Below, in pieces: positions 51,149-60,475 of a stretch of 64,000 nucleotides of DNA. The DNA comes from Sediminispirochaeta smaragdinae DSM 11293 (GTDB lineage: Bacteria > Spirochaetota > Spirochaetia > DSM-16054 > Sediminispirochaetaceae), in the NCBI RefSeq assembly GCF_000143985.1, contig NC_014364.1, positions 1,550,001-1,614,000 of the forward strand, read 5' to 3'. The notes beneath the pieces are model-generated. The model saw nothing but the letters and a program-made list of their open reading frames with translations. It was not told the origin of the DNA and ran no database searches. Numbering within the stretch: the first letter of the stretch is position 1; the number at the start of each line of letters is the position of its first letter. The translations under genes and the position numbers were made by a program.

Positions 51149-52393
51149 TTACTCTACGGTATTGAGCCTTCGCATATCGAGCAGCAGATCGAGGCTCCTT
51201 TGTGCCAAATCAAGGTTTTCACGAGCGGGTCTGTAGGTGGGATCGAGGTCGAGAACAGCTTCCCAATATTGGATTGCCCGCTCAAAATCGCCCTGGGCAT
51301 AGGCTTCGAGACCGGCGATGTAGTACTCGTCGATACGTTGGGCTGTCATCTGTCGCCCATCATCCCCTAATGCCATTGTCGCCTGAAGACTGAAACGGTC
51401 GAGAGAGCTGAGCTGGGTGGTAAGATCGAGGGTGTAGTTTGCAATAATGGTCAAATCATTCAGGTCCACCGATCCCCCGAGGGTGAATCGCGGGTTTGAA
51501 CCCCTGTGAGTAAAGCCTGTTTGCATGGCAAAATTGTCGGTGACAGCGACTTTCGCTCCGGTCGCAAAGTAGGGATGTTCCCACTGTTCGGCCGGAAGGG
51601 TCAGAGAAAAAGGAACGGTGTAATCAAAGCTTACGAGAAGCGGCCTGAGGGGGGAATAGGCAAAGCCGAGGCTGGCGTTAGACGGAAGATTATCGTCGAG
51701 GCTGGCAAAACCGATGTTTCGTACTGCAAGGCCGAGGGAGAAATTTTTGTCCCGCGATGGATACGGCTTCAAAAAGTTAAATCTGGTGAGGGCTCCAAGG
51801 TCGATCATCCCCGCGAAGGCCGATTGGCCGGAGGCTATCGATTCCGGTACATTTCTGTATGCTCCCTTGAGCGTGGCTCCCACAGAAAGACCCGAGAAGT
51901 CATAGGAGCGGAAGGCATTGTAGGAAGCGTTTGCGTAGAGTACCGTTTCCGAATAGTAGCCGCTTCCGGCTCGGTCTCCCCAGTCGTTGTAGGCGGTGAA
52001 GGGAACGTAGAGAAATTTCCCTCCGAAGCCGAACCCGAAGTTATCCTTTCTGGAGGTAAAGGCGGCTGATTCGATATTGGTATCCGCGATCCAGTCGTTG
52101 TGCATAAGGGATAGCTGTGTAACATCGATACGGCTGCTGCCTGCAGGATTTGCCTCCAGGAAACCGACATCGCTGGCAACGGCGGTAAAGGCCGTTCCCA
52201 TCCCCTCATAGAGTCCTCCGAAAGGGATAAGAAGGGTGGTGAAGGCACTTTGGCCGGTATTGGGATCGGTGATGAAACCCGAATCGGCAAAGGAGGAATA
52301 GCCGCTGTAGAATTCCGAAAGATCGGCGAAAAGGATCGCCGGTACAAACAGAATGAGGAGGAAAAATAACGGTCTATTCCGAATATTCATCAT
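51149..52393 (-). CDS. UPF0164-family outer-membrane barrel with C-terminal TPR
   Basis: 414 residues. Signal peptide FFLLILFVPAILFADL, then a barrel typical of the UPF0164/PorV-like family known from treponemes: GYSSFADSGFITDPNTGQSA, IPFGGLYEGMGTAFTAVASD, VGFLEANPAGSSR, and many alternating beta strands. The last 60 residues form a TPR-like pair (YAQGDFERAIQYWEAVLDLD). Expected place: outer membrane. It is divergent from the large exported TPR protein, sharing a 90-base control region. A run of overlapping -10-like hexamers ends at the ATG, with no ribosome site nearby. Confidence 0.87.
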   Translation of the reverse strand: MMNIRNRPLFFLLILFVPAILFADLSEFYSGYSSFADSGFITDPNTGQSAFTTLLIPFGGLYEGMGTAFTAVASDVGFLEANPAGSSRIDVTQLSLMHNDWIADTNIESAAFTSRKDNFGFGFGGKFLYVPFTAYNDWGDRAGSGYYSETVLYANASYNAFRSYDFSGLSVGATLKGAYRNVPESIASGQSAFAGMIDLGALTRFNFLKPYPSRDKNFSLGLAVRNIGFASLDDNLPSNASLGFAYSPLRPLLVSFDYTVPFSLTLPAEQWEHPYFATGAKVAVTDNFAMQTGFTHRGSNPRFTLGGSVDLNDLTIIANYTLDLTTQLSSLDRFSLQATMALGDDGRQMTAQRIDEYYIAGLEAYAQGDFERAIQYWEAVLDLDPTYRPARENLDLAQRSLDLLLDMRRLNTVE

Positions 52394-52483
52394 CTTATAC
52401 TATACTATCTTCCTTCTGGTTTATCCAGTAATTATCCTGCCGATAATGTGATACAGTGGGATAGAAACAGAGTAGCGGAGCAA
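52394..52483. promoter_or_regulatory. Divergent control region of the envelope locus
   Basis: 90 bases between the barrel gene and the TPR gene. Next to the barrel's ATG are overlapping -10 hexamers on the reverse strand (TAGTAT, TATAGT, TATAAG). The forward gene has a GGAG ribosome site at 52477-52480. No strong -35 is seen in either direction, so activator control is possible. Confidence 0.35.
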
Positions 52484-55477
52484 ATGGAGCCAGTACGTAC
52501 GCGGCCTTTGAAAACATATATTTTTCTCATCTTTTTCGTTTTGTTGCCGGTTTGGCTCTTTGCCGGAGGGCAGCAGGAGGACCCTGTCGATACGGCTCGT
52601 CAGCTTATGGCCGAGCGGCGGTACAACGATGCCATCCTGGTTCTTACCCAGATGATGAAGGAGGATCCTGATCGCTTTGATCAGGCTGAAGAACTCCTTC
52701 AGCAGGTTCGGGCCATTCGGGACCAGTACAATCGCTATTATGCCGAATTGATAGAGGTTCTGGATCCTCCGGACGGCGGGGAGATCGATGAAGATCATGC
52801 GTATGATCTGATTACAAAGATGGAGGCTCTCGACAGTGATCCTAACCCGGCGGCCGTCCAGGCCTTTGCTCAAATGCGTGCTTCGATTGTGTTTGCCGTC
52901 AACGATAGAAAATTCCGTCGGATTATCGAGGAGGCATGGCAGCTCCTGGAAAAAAAGGAGTACGATCAGGCCGTTGCACTCTACCGATCGGGTTTCGATC
53001 TTCATCAAAAACTTTTTTTGGAGAAGGATTACGGTGACGATGTTTTCGAACAGGTTCGCACGCTTCGTCAGAGTCTGGAGAATCTTTCCGATGCCTTCCT
53101 TCTTGATCGTCCCGAGGCATCATCTTTTTACGATCACGTTGTGGAAGCTCTTCGGCAGGAAAATAAAGTGGATCTTACCAATACCATCGACACCTTCGGA
53201 AGGGCTATGCTGGCTGTAGACGAGCAGCGAGGGGGGATCCTCTACGATGCTGAGGAGCTCGAAAAACTCAAAGTCTCGGTGCAGAGCGAAGATGAAAACG
53301 ATGTTCCTTATCTTTCCACATTGAGGGTTCTCGCAAGAGGGAGGGCGGATGCCGAAGCCCCCGAAGGAATTGCCGGAACCATTCTGCGCTTTTCCAACGG
53401 TTCCTACACCTCTCTCTTCGAGGGGATTGGTGACCTCGCCGAAAAGGAATACCAGTCGGGGGTCGCTTCATACCATGAAGGAAGAGAGGACGTGGCTGCC
53501 CGCTTTTTTCGATCTGCAGGTGAATATACACAGATGGTGGAGCAGCTGATTGCTTTTGAAAACGGAGGAACCGCTCCTACCATGGAGAATCTGGCGGAGA
53601 GCGGTAGTGAGATCACGGAGCAATTTCTTTTTTCTCGGGTTCTGGAAAGCGCCAGTGGTCAGTTTACGGAACTTGCTGCTCTGAAGGCTGAGCTGGGAGG
53701 AGAAAACGAAGCGTGGGAAAGCCTGGATACCGAAGCCCTGGCCCTGCGCAGAGACCGCATCCTCGATCTTCAGGCAAGGATCGAGGCCGTTGCCGATCCC
53801 GTGAAAAGCCTCTCTTCCTCTCTTGATGAGTACGAAGCCCCCATCGCCGTTGACCGCCCCAAGGCCCTTGCCGGGCAGTTATTGAGCGCCGTGGACGAGG
53901 CATCCGACCAGAGTTCTGCCATGGAGCTTGAGGCGGTTTCGCGTCGCGCTTCGATTATCATTGCTCAACTGAGCAGCCGTCTTTCGGAGAGGCAAAACAG
54001 CATTGAAAAAGCACAGGCTCTTATCGAGGGCAGCCAAGAGACAATTGTCGAGGGGGCCGATCCCATCGTAGTGCGGCGCCCTGATCAGGGGATCAGTATC
54101 GTTGAAGAGACCCTGCCGACCCTGGATGCCCTTGATCAGGATATCGCCTCCATCTCCGCCTCTCTTTCCGCCGAAAGCGATGCGATTATCGCTTCTCCTG
54201 CGATGAAAGAATCGCTCTCTTCGACAGATACGATGCGTGCCGATATCATTTCGCTTCGCAACACCGGAACAACACTCCTTGCACGGGGGGAAGCATTAAA
54301 CCGACAGGCCGATCTTGCCCTTGCCGAGGGGGAGCTTCGTTTCAGTGAAGCGGAGAGCCGTCTCGACGACGAGAGTTTTGAGCAGGCAAGGGACAAGTTG
54401 GAGCAGGCAGGCACGGCATTGGCCCAAAGTCTTACCTATCGTGAAGATCAGCAGGTCAGGAGTCGTATCGATAACGATATACCGGATCTTGCAGACCGGA
54501 TCATTGCGGCACAAAATCGGCAGATTGTTCGGCAGGTACGTGCGTTAATCAACCAGGGCCGTGATCTTTTCTTTCAGGAAAAATTTATCGAGGCCCAGCA
54601 GACCCTTCAAAGGGCCCAGGCACGCTGGCTGCAAACCAATACCGAAGAGGAACCCGAAGTCAACAGCTGGCTCGAACGGGTCAAGCGAGCCCTGGATACC
54701 ACAAGTGGTGTGGAACTTGCGATTGCCGATCCCCTTTATCCCGAAATGACTCAGATGCTCAATCTCGCCCGCAAAGATTTTCTCGATGGCAAACGACTTT
54801 TCACCTCCGGCGACCGAGATAAAGCGCTTGCGCAATTTTCCGAGGCCGAACGTAAGATCGAATACGTGAAGGAGCCCTTCCCAAATAACAAAGATGCCAG
54901 TATCCTCTATCTTCAGATCTTGCAGTATACCGAGCCCGACGACTTCGATGCTATTTTTTCCAGTCGGTTCAACAATGCAAGGCGCCAATTGAATTCGACG
55001 CCGGAAGAGGCGTATCGGGAGCTCAAGGTTCTTGAAGCGATTCGACCCGATTTCGCCGGAATGGAAAAGGCCCTATACGATGCGGAAATTGCAACGGGTA
55101 TCAGGCAGCCGCCTCCCGATCGGGCGAAGCTTGCCAGGGCCAGGGACCTTTACGGCGATGCCGAAAAGATTGTGGAAAACGACGTGCGGGCGCAATTTCC
55201 GGTGGCTATTGCCTATTTGAACGAGGCGATCAAGCTTAACCCCGATTATAATGATGCCATTGTGCTCAAGGACAGGATACAAGCCGGAAGCGGCGGAGCA
55301 GTTACCGTTGTTCTTTCCAGTGTCGCGCAGCAACAGCTTAAGCAGGCAGAGGACCTCTTCATAGAAGGGCGCTATTTCGAGGCAAGCGTTATTGTGGAGC
55401 AGCTGATGAACAACACGAAGAACAGGAATAATCCGAAACTCCTCGATCTCCAGAAGCGAATAGAGGCACGCCTGTGA
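52484..55477 (+). CDS. Large exported TPR/coiled-coil protein
   Basis: 997 residues. The signal peptide is IFLIFFVLLPVWLFAGGQQE (no lipobox Cys, so probably cleaved after LFA). N-terminal TPR-like repeats (ARQLMAERRYNDAILVLTQM) are followed by a long acidic, heptad-rich central region (e.g. LEQAGTALAQSLTYRED), and C-terminal TPRs (FPVAIAYLNEAIKLNPDYND, EDLFIEGRYFEASVIVEQLM). Likely a periplasmic scaffold. It is divergent from the barrel gene and overlaps the receptor gene by one base (TGATG), so it is probably that receptor's partner. I do not recognise a characterised homologue. Confidence 0.82.
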   Translation: MEPVRTRPLKTYIFLIFFVLLPVWLFAGGQQEDPVDTARQLMAERRYNDAILVLTQMMKEDPDRFDQAEELLQQVRAIRDQYNRYYAELIEVLDPPDGGEIDEDHAYDLITKMEALDSDPNPAAVQAFAQMRASIVFAVNDRKFRRIIEEAWQLLEKKEYDQAVALYRSGFDLHQKLFLEKDYGDDVFEQVRTLRQSLENLSDAFLLDRPEASSFYDHVVEALRQENKVDLTNTIDTFGRAMLAVDEQRGGILYDAEELEKLKVSVQSEDENDVPYLSTLRVLARGRADAEAPEGIAGTILRFSNGSYTSLFEGIGDLAEKEYQSGVASYHEGREDVAARFFRSAGEYTQMVEQLIAFENGGTAPTMENLAESGSEITEQFLFSRVLESASGQFTELAALKAELGGENEAWESLDTEALALRRDRILDLQARIEAVADPVKSLSSSLDEYEAPIAVDRPKALAGQLLSAVDEASDQSSAMELEAVSRRASIIIAQLSSRLSERQNSIEKAQALIEGSQETIVEGADPIVVRRPDQGISIVEETLPTLDALDQDIASISASLSAESDAIIASPAMKESLSSTDTMRADIISLRNTGTTLLARGEALNRQADLALAEGELRFSEAESRLDDESFEQARDKLEQAGTALAQSLTYREDQQVRSRIDNDIPDLADRIIAAQNRQIVRQVRALINQGRDLFFQEKFIEAQQTLQRAQARWLQTNTEEEPEVNSWLERVKRALDTTSGVELAIADPLYPEMTQMLNLARKDFLDGKRLFTSGDRDKALAQFSEAERKIEYVKEPFPNNKDASILYLQILQYTEPDDFDAIFSSRFNNARRQLNSTPEEAYRELKVLEAIRPDFAGMEKALYDAEIATGIRQPPPDRAKLARARDLYGDAEKIVENDVRAQFPVAIAYLNEAIKLNPDYNDAIVLKDRIQAGSGGAVTVVLSSVAQQQLKQAEDLFIEGRYFEASVIVEQLMNNTKNRNNPKLLDLQKRIEARL

Positions 55478-58400
55478 TGTACCGCCGAGCCCCTTTGCTC
55501 TTTTGCCTGGCGTTTGTGCTGTTCGCTGCCTTTCAGGCGGAGGCTCAGCAGTTCTACTGGGAACGTCCCGAGATTTTGGTTGATGCGAACGCCTCCTTTG
55601 TCCGAAGTAGCTCAAATGGCGAACGTTCTGCCTTTCTCTGGCATGAATATGGTGAGCCCTCCGATGGTTATCGTGATCTCTATATTTCACTGATGAGCTA
55701 CAGGAATACATGGGAACGCCACGAGCGGGTGCTCGGACCCTTCCGCTATGTAGGAGAAAAGGTTCCCGTTGCTTCGATGGTGATCGATAAAGCCGGACAT
55801 ATCTTTATCGCTCTTGCCACCTCAGGCAATACCATCGCGATCTACCGTTCCGATGACGACGGAGCAAGCTTTGTAAAGGTTGCCGAGCCCGGAATCGGAT
55901 CGGAAGAGAGGACTGTTGTTGCTCCCCGCCTCTTTTTGTCTTCTACAGGTTCCCTCGTGTTATTCGTTACCAGCCCTCTCATCTCAGAGGGGCTCCAAGC
56001 CCTTACCAGTGAGGTGAGTCTTGGGGCCGCTTTTTCCGTGAGCCGGGATGGACGGGAGTGGAGTGAGTTCACTTCCCTTGCAAAAGGAAGCAATCTTGCA
56101 TACGTCTATTTGCCCTCGCTTGCCCACTACGGAGGAAAGGATTATGTGGCCTTTCAGGCCTCTCCTCAGGAAAGCCGTTTTTATCAGCTCTATCTCGTAT
56201 CAAGCAGCGACGGAGGAGCGAGCTGGAGTTCGCCTCGGCTGATAAGCGATTTTGAGGATCGATCCATTTCCGATGATGGCGATCCCAACCTCTACGATAA
56301 TCAACGCCCCTACCTGTACGGCAATGGAAAGGGGCTTGCTGTGGCATGGGAGCGCAGATACTCGGGAAGCTCCCCTCCCCAGATCTTCTACGCCGAATTG
56401 AGTCCCGAAGGGGCGGTTGTCGGGGTACCCGAGCGAATTTCCCAGGGCAGCAACGTCTGTAGGAATCCGGTCATTACCGAGACGGCGGGGGAAAGGGTCC
56501 TCTTCTGGTTCGACGATAGCAAGGGGGATAATCGTATCTTTTTCGCCCTCAGACGAGGCGTTTCCTGGGATGCGGAAGATGTGAGCGTCATGAACGGTGT
56601 CAGCGCCTTTCCCGTTCCCATGTTCCGCTCCGGAGAGCTCTCCCTGCTCTGGGAGAACAGCTTTGCGAACAGATCGCGTATCGCCTTCCTTGCCCCGGAT
56701 AAGAGCGCTTCACCTCCCCAAGTCCGTCCCCTCAATTTCCGGCAGGGGCGTCCCGCCAAACAGGATAGTTTCATCGTATCCTGGAACCTTCCGGACGACT
56801 CTTCGGGTATCAGCGGTTTCAGCTATTCCGTCGATCGTGATCCGGAGGGCGATCCTCCTCAACGGTTGATGTTGTTGCGCAGGGAAGAGCGCCGTTTTTC
56901 CGCCTCCTTAAAGGAGGACGGCCCCTGGTTCTTTCATGTTGCGGCACAAGATTACGCTGGCAACTGGTCGAAAAGCGTGACCATTGAGGCTCTTCGTGAT
57001 ACCACACCTCCCTCTCCCGTTCTCTTTATTGATCCCGAGCTCGACGGCGACGGTTTTCTTCCTTCCAATACCGGAAACATCGCTTGGGAGCCTCCTTCAG
57101 AAACGGATGTTGCGGGTTACACATACCGACTTCAGTATCTTACGTCTGCCGATTATACAGGGGATCCCGAGGCCCTGCCCGTTCGTCCCCCTTCAGATAG
57201 TATCCGGCTGCAGGTTCCTTCCCTAAGCTTTCGAAATATCGATAACGGTTTGTGGGCCGTTACCGTGGCGCCTGTGGATCAGGTAGGAAATGTCGGCGAG
57301 GCCGTTTCCTTTCGGATGAGATTGAATAAGTATATTCCGGTCACCTATGTTACGGATATCTCCCTTCGGGAGGATGACCTGGGCCGCTATCTCATATCGA
57401 TTGTAGGTCGTGGCTTTTCGGTAGGGGGCAAGATCGGGACGGTCCTGCTCGATAGGGATGGAAAACCGCCCTACGATTACAGCTTTGATGCGGAAAGCGC
57501 CGTGTATCGAGTGGTCTCCGACCGTCGAATCGAGGGACCGGTGATCGAAGACATCGACGGCGGCGACTATCACCTCGGGGTCATCCACCCGACCAGGGGC
57601 TTGTACCTTACCCGAAGAACGCTAAGCTTCTCCGACACCGGTACCGTAAAGTTCGGAGATTTTACGATTCTCCAGCGTCCAGCCCTGCATCTTATCCGGC
57701 TTCCCTTTTCCACCCTATCGGGAGGAACCGTCGCCTTTGTCCTTGTGATGGTTCTTTTAGGAGCAAGTTTTCTCTTCGTGTCCTGGCGTATCCTTCGCCT
57801 GGTTCAGGAGGGTAACCTGCTCCGGAACGAAGCCGTCGCCTTGCTGGAGCAGCGCCGCCTGCCGCATGAAGAACGAAAAGAGAGGATTATCACCATGGCT
57901 AAAGAACGAAAGGGGCTAAGAAGAAAATTTGCCCTGCTTGTTACATCTCTGGTCTTGATTGTTGTTCTGCTTGTCGCCCTGCCGATGGGCCGTTTTATGA
58001 TTAATACACAGCAGAGGAGTCTTGCAGACGGCCTTTTGCAAAGTACCAGGGTTTTGGTGGAGAGCCTTGCATCGGGTGCGGGAAAATATCTTCCCGAAGA
58101 GAATACCATAGAGCTTGGTCGACTTCCGGCACAGAGTCGGGCGGCCGAGGATGCACTTTATGCTACCATTACAGGGGTACGCAGTACGCAGGTTCCCGAT
58201 ACCGATAATGATTATTTTGATTACCTCTGGGCGACGAACGACCCCTCTATCGCCGAAAAATTGACCGGCGAAGATGCCGGAGGAGGGCAGAACTCCTTTC
58301 GGCGCGGGGCTGCCCGGATCAAAGATGATGTTTCTCCCTTTATCGACGAACTTAGGGAGCGTATCGATGACAGGGCGGAGGCCGAGGTCGGGGCCCTTAG

Positions 58401-60150
58401 CCAGGAATTGGCAGAGTTGCAGGAAAAAGCCAGAGATGCAGCCACCAGATTGGTCACGCGGCGAGATGAGGATACGGCCCAGCTGCTCCAGGAGCTGCAG
58501 GATTCCATAGCTTCGGTCAGTGAGGAGATAGAGGCAACGTTGCAAGGTATCGGGAGCGAGGTCTCTTCCGTGCCCGCTTTCGATCCCGAAACCATCCTTA
58601 CCGGGCCCAGCGAATATAGCTTTTACCGGCCCATTGTCTATCAGGATTCGAATCGTCCGGGAGTATATTACCACGGCCTGGTCCGGCTCGGTATCACAAC
58701 AGAACGTATTCGCGGTGAAATCATTGCCAGCCGCGACAGGTTGATTCGGCAGACTGCCGTTATTGCCCTCGGTGCCGTTCTTCTCGGAATTTTGGGTTCC
58801 CTGCTTCTTGCGGCCATCATCATCATCCCGATTCGAACCCTGGTCCGGGGCGTTGAGGTCATCAGCGAAACCGACGATAAGGAAAAGCTCAAGGACCACG
58901 TCATCGTTGTAAAAACCCGGGACGAGCTTTCCCAACTTGCGGAGACCATCAACGAGATGACCCGCGGACTGGTAAAGGCGGAGAGTGCGAAAAAGGACCT
59001 TACCATTGGAAAAGAGGTTCAGAAGATGTTTATTCCCCTGGAGCAGGACTCCAGGGGCAACAAAAAAACCACAGCCTCGGACAACTATCCTGGACTCAAC
59101 TTTTTTGGCTACTATGAGGGGGCAAAGGGTGTTTCCGGCGATTACTTCGACTATATGCAGCTGCCCGGAAATCTTTACGCCGTCATCAAGTGTGATATCG
59201 CGGGAAAGGGCGTTCCCGCTTCTTTGATCATGGTCGAGGTTGCGACGATTTTCAGGAATTTTCTCAACGAGTGGAAACGGGAGCAGGAGAGAATTCTATC
59301 TGTCGCCTCCTCGAAGGGAATTGCCCCCCGCAAGCAGGAACCGGCCATCGATCAGCTGGTGGCCAGTATCAACAGTCTTGTGCAGGAACGGGGCTTTCAG
59401 GGACGGTTTGCGGCCTTGATCGTCGTGCTTATCGACGGGGCAACGGGAAAAACCGTTTTCTGCAATGCCGGAGATAATCAGGTTCACCTTTATCAGGGAA
59501 AAGAGGAGTCCATGGAGATGATGACCCTCCCTGCCGCGCCTGCGGCAGGGGTTTTTCCGAATGATCTGATCGATATGAAAGGCGGTTTTTCCAAGGTTCC
59601 CCATGTTCTAAGATCCGGAGACAAGCTTTTTCTCTTTACCGACGGTCTTGAAGAGGCTCAGAGAAAGTTTCGTAATGAACGATTCGAAGTTGTCACCTGC
59701 GAAGAACCAGGCCTGGAGCAGGGGCAGCTGCATGATACCCACCCGGTCGGCAACGACAACGAGGAGTTGGGGATCCCCCGGATCCATGAAATCATCAATA
59801 CCTTCTACAGGAAGGGACGTTACCGACTGGAGAAGTATCACAACCCAATTCCCGGCGAGGTCCTCGAATTTGATTTTGCCTCCTGCGGTTCCGGCATAGA
59901 GGATGCCGTGCTCGCCCTGGTCGCGGTTGAAAAAATCTTCAGGCTCAACCCGGATCCAAAGGCAGGCGAGAGTGATGTTGTCAATGTCGATATCAGAATC
60001 GATGATTTCCTGCAATGTTGTTTCGTGCAGTTCGAACACTATTTCGGTGGGAAGGAAATCGGCCGAAACGATACCTATATCACCTACGGCTCTTTGAAAG
60101 AGGATGAGCAGTACGACGACCTGACCGTCCTCGGTATTGAAAAGGTGTGA
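55477..60150 (+). CDS. Giant receptor: beta-propeller, FnIII, three membrane helices, HAMP, PP2C (SpoIIE-type) phosphatase
   Basis: 1558 residues. Signal peptide LLFCLAFVLFAAFQAEA. Residues 30-420: sialidase-like beta-propeller with Asp-box repeats (YRSDDDGASF, SRDGREW, SSSDGGASW). About 425-625: two FnIII domains. TM1 near 744, a short cytosolic linker with EERKERI, TM2 near 816 (FALLVTSLVLIVVLLVALPM), a 250-residue periplasmic sensor with a coiled coil (SQELAELQEKARDAA), TM3 near 1093, HAMP, then PP2C from about 1174. Catalytic acids are present: GVSGDYFDY, DIAGKGVPASL, FTDGLEEAQ and the final DDLTVLGI; about 110 extra residues lie between the last two. SpoIIE/RsbU-type enzymes dephosphorylate anti-anti-sigma factors; none is present here, so the target is unknown. 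It starts as TGATG with the previous gene. Confidence 0.9.
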   Translation: MYRRAPLLFCLAFVLFAAFQAEAQQFYWERPEILVDANASFVRSSSNGERSAFLWHEYGEPSDGYRDLYISLMSYRNTWERHERVLGPFRYVGEKVPVASMVIDKAGHIFIALATSGNTIAIYRSDDDGASFVKVAEPGIGSEERTVVAPRLFLSSTGSLVLFVTSPLISEGLQALTSEVSLGAAFSVSRDGREWSEFTSLAKGSNLAYVYLPSLAHYGGKDYVAFQASPQESRFYQLYLVSSSDGGASWSSPRLISDFEDRSISDDGDPNLYDNQRPYLYGNGKGLAVAWERRYSGSSPPQIFYAELSPEGAVVGVPERISQGSNVCRNPVITETAGERVLFWFDDSKGDNRIFFALRRGVSWDAEDVSVMNGVSAFPVPMFRSGELSLLWENSFANRSRIAFLAPDKSASPPQVRPLNFRQGRPAKQDSFIVSWNLPDDSSGISGFSYSVDRDPEGDPPQRLMLLRREERRFSASLKEDGPWFFHVAAQDYAGNWSKSVTIEALRDTTPPSPVLFIDPELDGDGFLPSNTGNIAWEPPSETDVAGYTYRLQYLTSADYTGDPEALPVRPPSDSIRLQVPSLSFRNIDNGLWAVTVAPVDQVGNVGEAVSFRMRLNKYIPVTYVTDISLREDDLGRYLISIVGRGFSVGGKIGTVLLDRDGKPPYDYSFDAESAVYRVVSDRRIEGPVIEDIDGGDYHLGVIHPTRGLYLTRRTLSFSDTGTVKFGDFTILQRPALHLIRLPFSTLSGGTVAFVLVMVLLGASFLFVSWRILRLVQEGNLLRNEAVALLEQRRLPHEERKERIITMAKERKGLRRKFALLVTSLVLIVVLLVALPMGRFMINTQQRSLADGLLQSTRVLVESLASGAGKYLPEENTIELGRLPAQSRAAEDALYATITGVRSTQVPDTDNDYFDYLWATNDPSIAEKLTGEDAGGGQNSFRRGAARIKDDVSPFIDELRERIDDRAEAEVGALSQELAELQEKARDAATRLVTRRDEDTAQLLQELQDSIASVSEEIEATLQGIGSEVSSVPAFDPETILTGPSEYSFYRPIVYQDSNRPGVYYHGLVRLGITTERIRGEIIASRDRLIRQTAVIALGAVLLGILGSLLLAAIIIIPIRTLVRGVEVISETDDKEKLKDHVIVVKTRDELSQLAETINEMTRGLVKAESAKKDLTIGKEVQKMFIPLEQDSRGNKKTTASDNYPGLNFFGYYEGAKGVSGDYFDYMQLPGNLYAVIKCDIAGKGVPASLIMVEVATIFRNFLNEWKREQERILSVASSKGIAPRKQEPAIDQLVASINSLVQERGFQGRFAALIVVLIDGATGKTVFCNAGDNQVHLYQGKEESMEMMTLPAAPAAGVFPNDLIDMKGGFSKVPHVLRSGDKLFLFTDGLEEAQRKFRNERFEVVTCEEPGLEQGQLHDTHPVGNDNEELGIPRIHEIINTFYRKGRYRLEKYHNPIPGEVLEFDFASCGSGIEDAVLALVAVEKIFRLNPDPKAGESDVVNVDIRIDDFLQCCFVQFEHYFGGKEIGRNDTYITYGSLKEDEQYDDLTVLGIEKV

Positions 60151-60154
60151 AGCG

Positions 60155-60475
60155 ATGGCAAAAAAGGCGAAGTTCTACTGTGAAAGTTGTGGAGCCGAGG
60201 TGGATGCGGGAACTATCCGCTGCCCTTCCTGCGGCAGTCGTTTCTATGGGGTCCAGTGTCCCCGCTGCGGCTATGCAGGGCCCTCCTCTCTTTTTGTAAA
60301 GGGTTGCCCGTCCTGCGGCTATCTTGCCCCGTCCCAAAGGGGTAGGGAACCTGCGCTTGAGCAGGTTGCGCAGGACTCATCTCCCCGTTCGCTTCCTACC
60401 TGGTTTTATCTTCTGATTATCATCATACTTTTGGGTGCCTTGGGCTTATTGACCTTTCTCTATTACAGACTGTGA
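60155..60475 (+). CDS. Tail-anchored double zinc-ribbon protein
   Basis: 106 residues from the ATG at 60155, 4 bases after the receptor stop. Two tandem zinc ribbons: CESCGAEVDAGTIRCPSCGS and CPRCGYAGPSSLFVKGCPSC. A linker leads to one C-terminal membrane helix (TWFYLLIIIILLGALGLLTFLYY). Probably a small adaptor held at the membrane beside the receptor. Its last 13 bases overlap sfsA tail to tail. No function is known to me for such a protein. Confidence 0.78.
   Translation: MAKKAKFYCESCGAEVDAGTIRCPSCGSRFYGVQCPRCGYAGPSSLFVKGCPSCGYLAPSQRGREPALEQVAQDSSPRSLPTWFYLLIIIILLGALGLLTFLYYRL

Noticed and set aside
57916-58935. A 339-codon frame opposite the receptor
   Set aside because: It covers the TM2-TM3 region of the receptor on the other strand and shows no domain.
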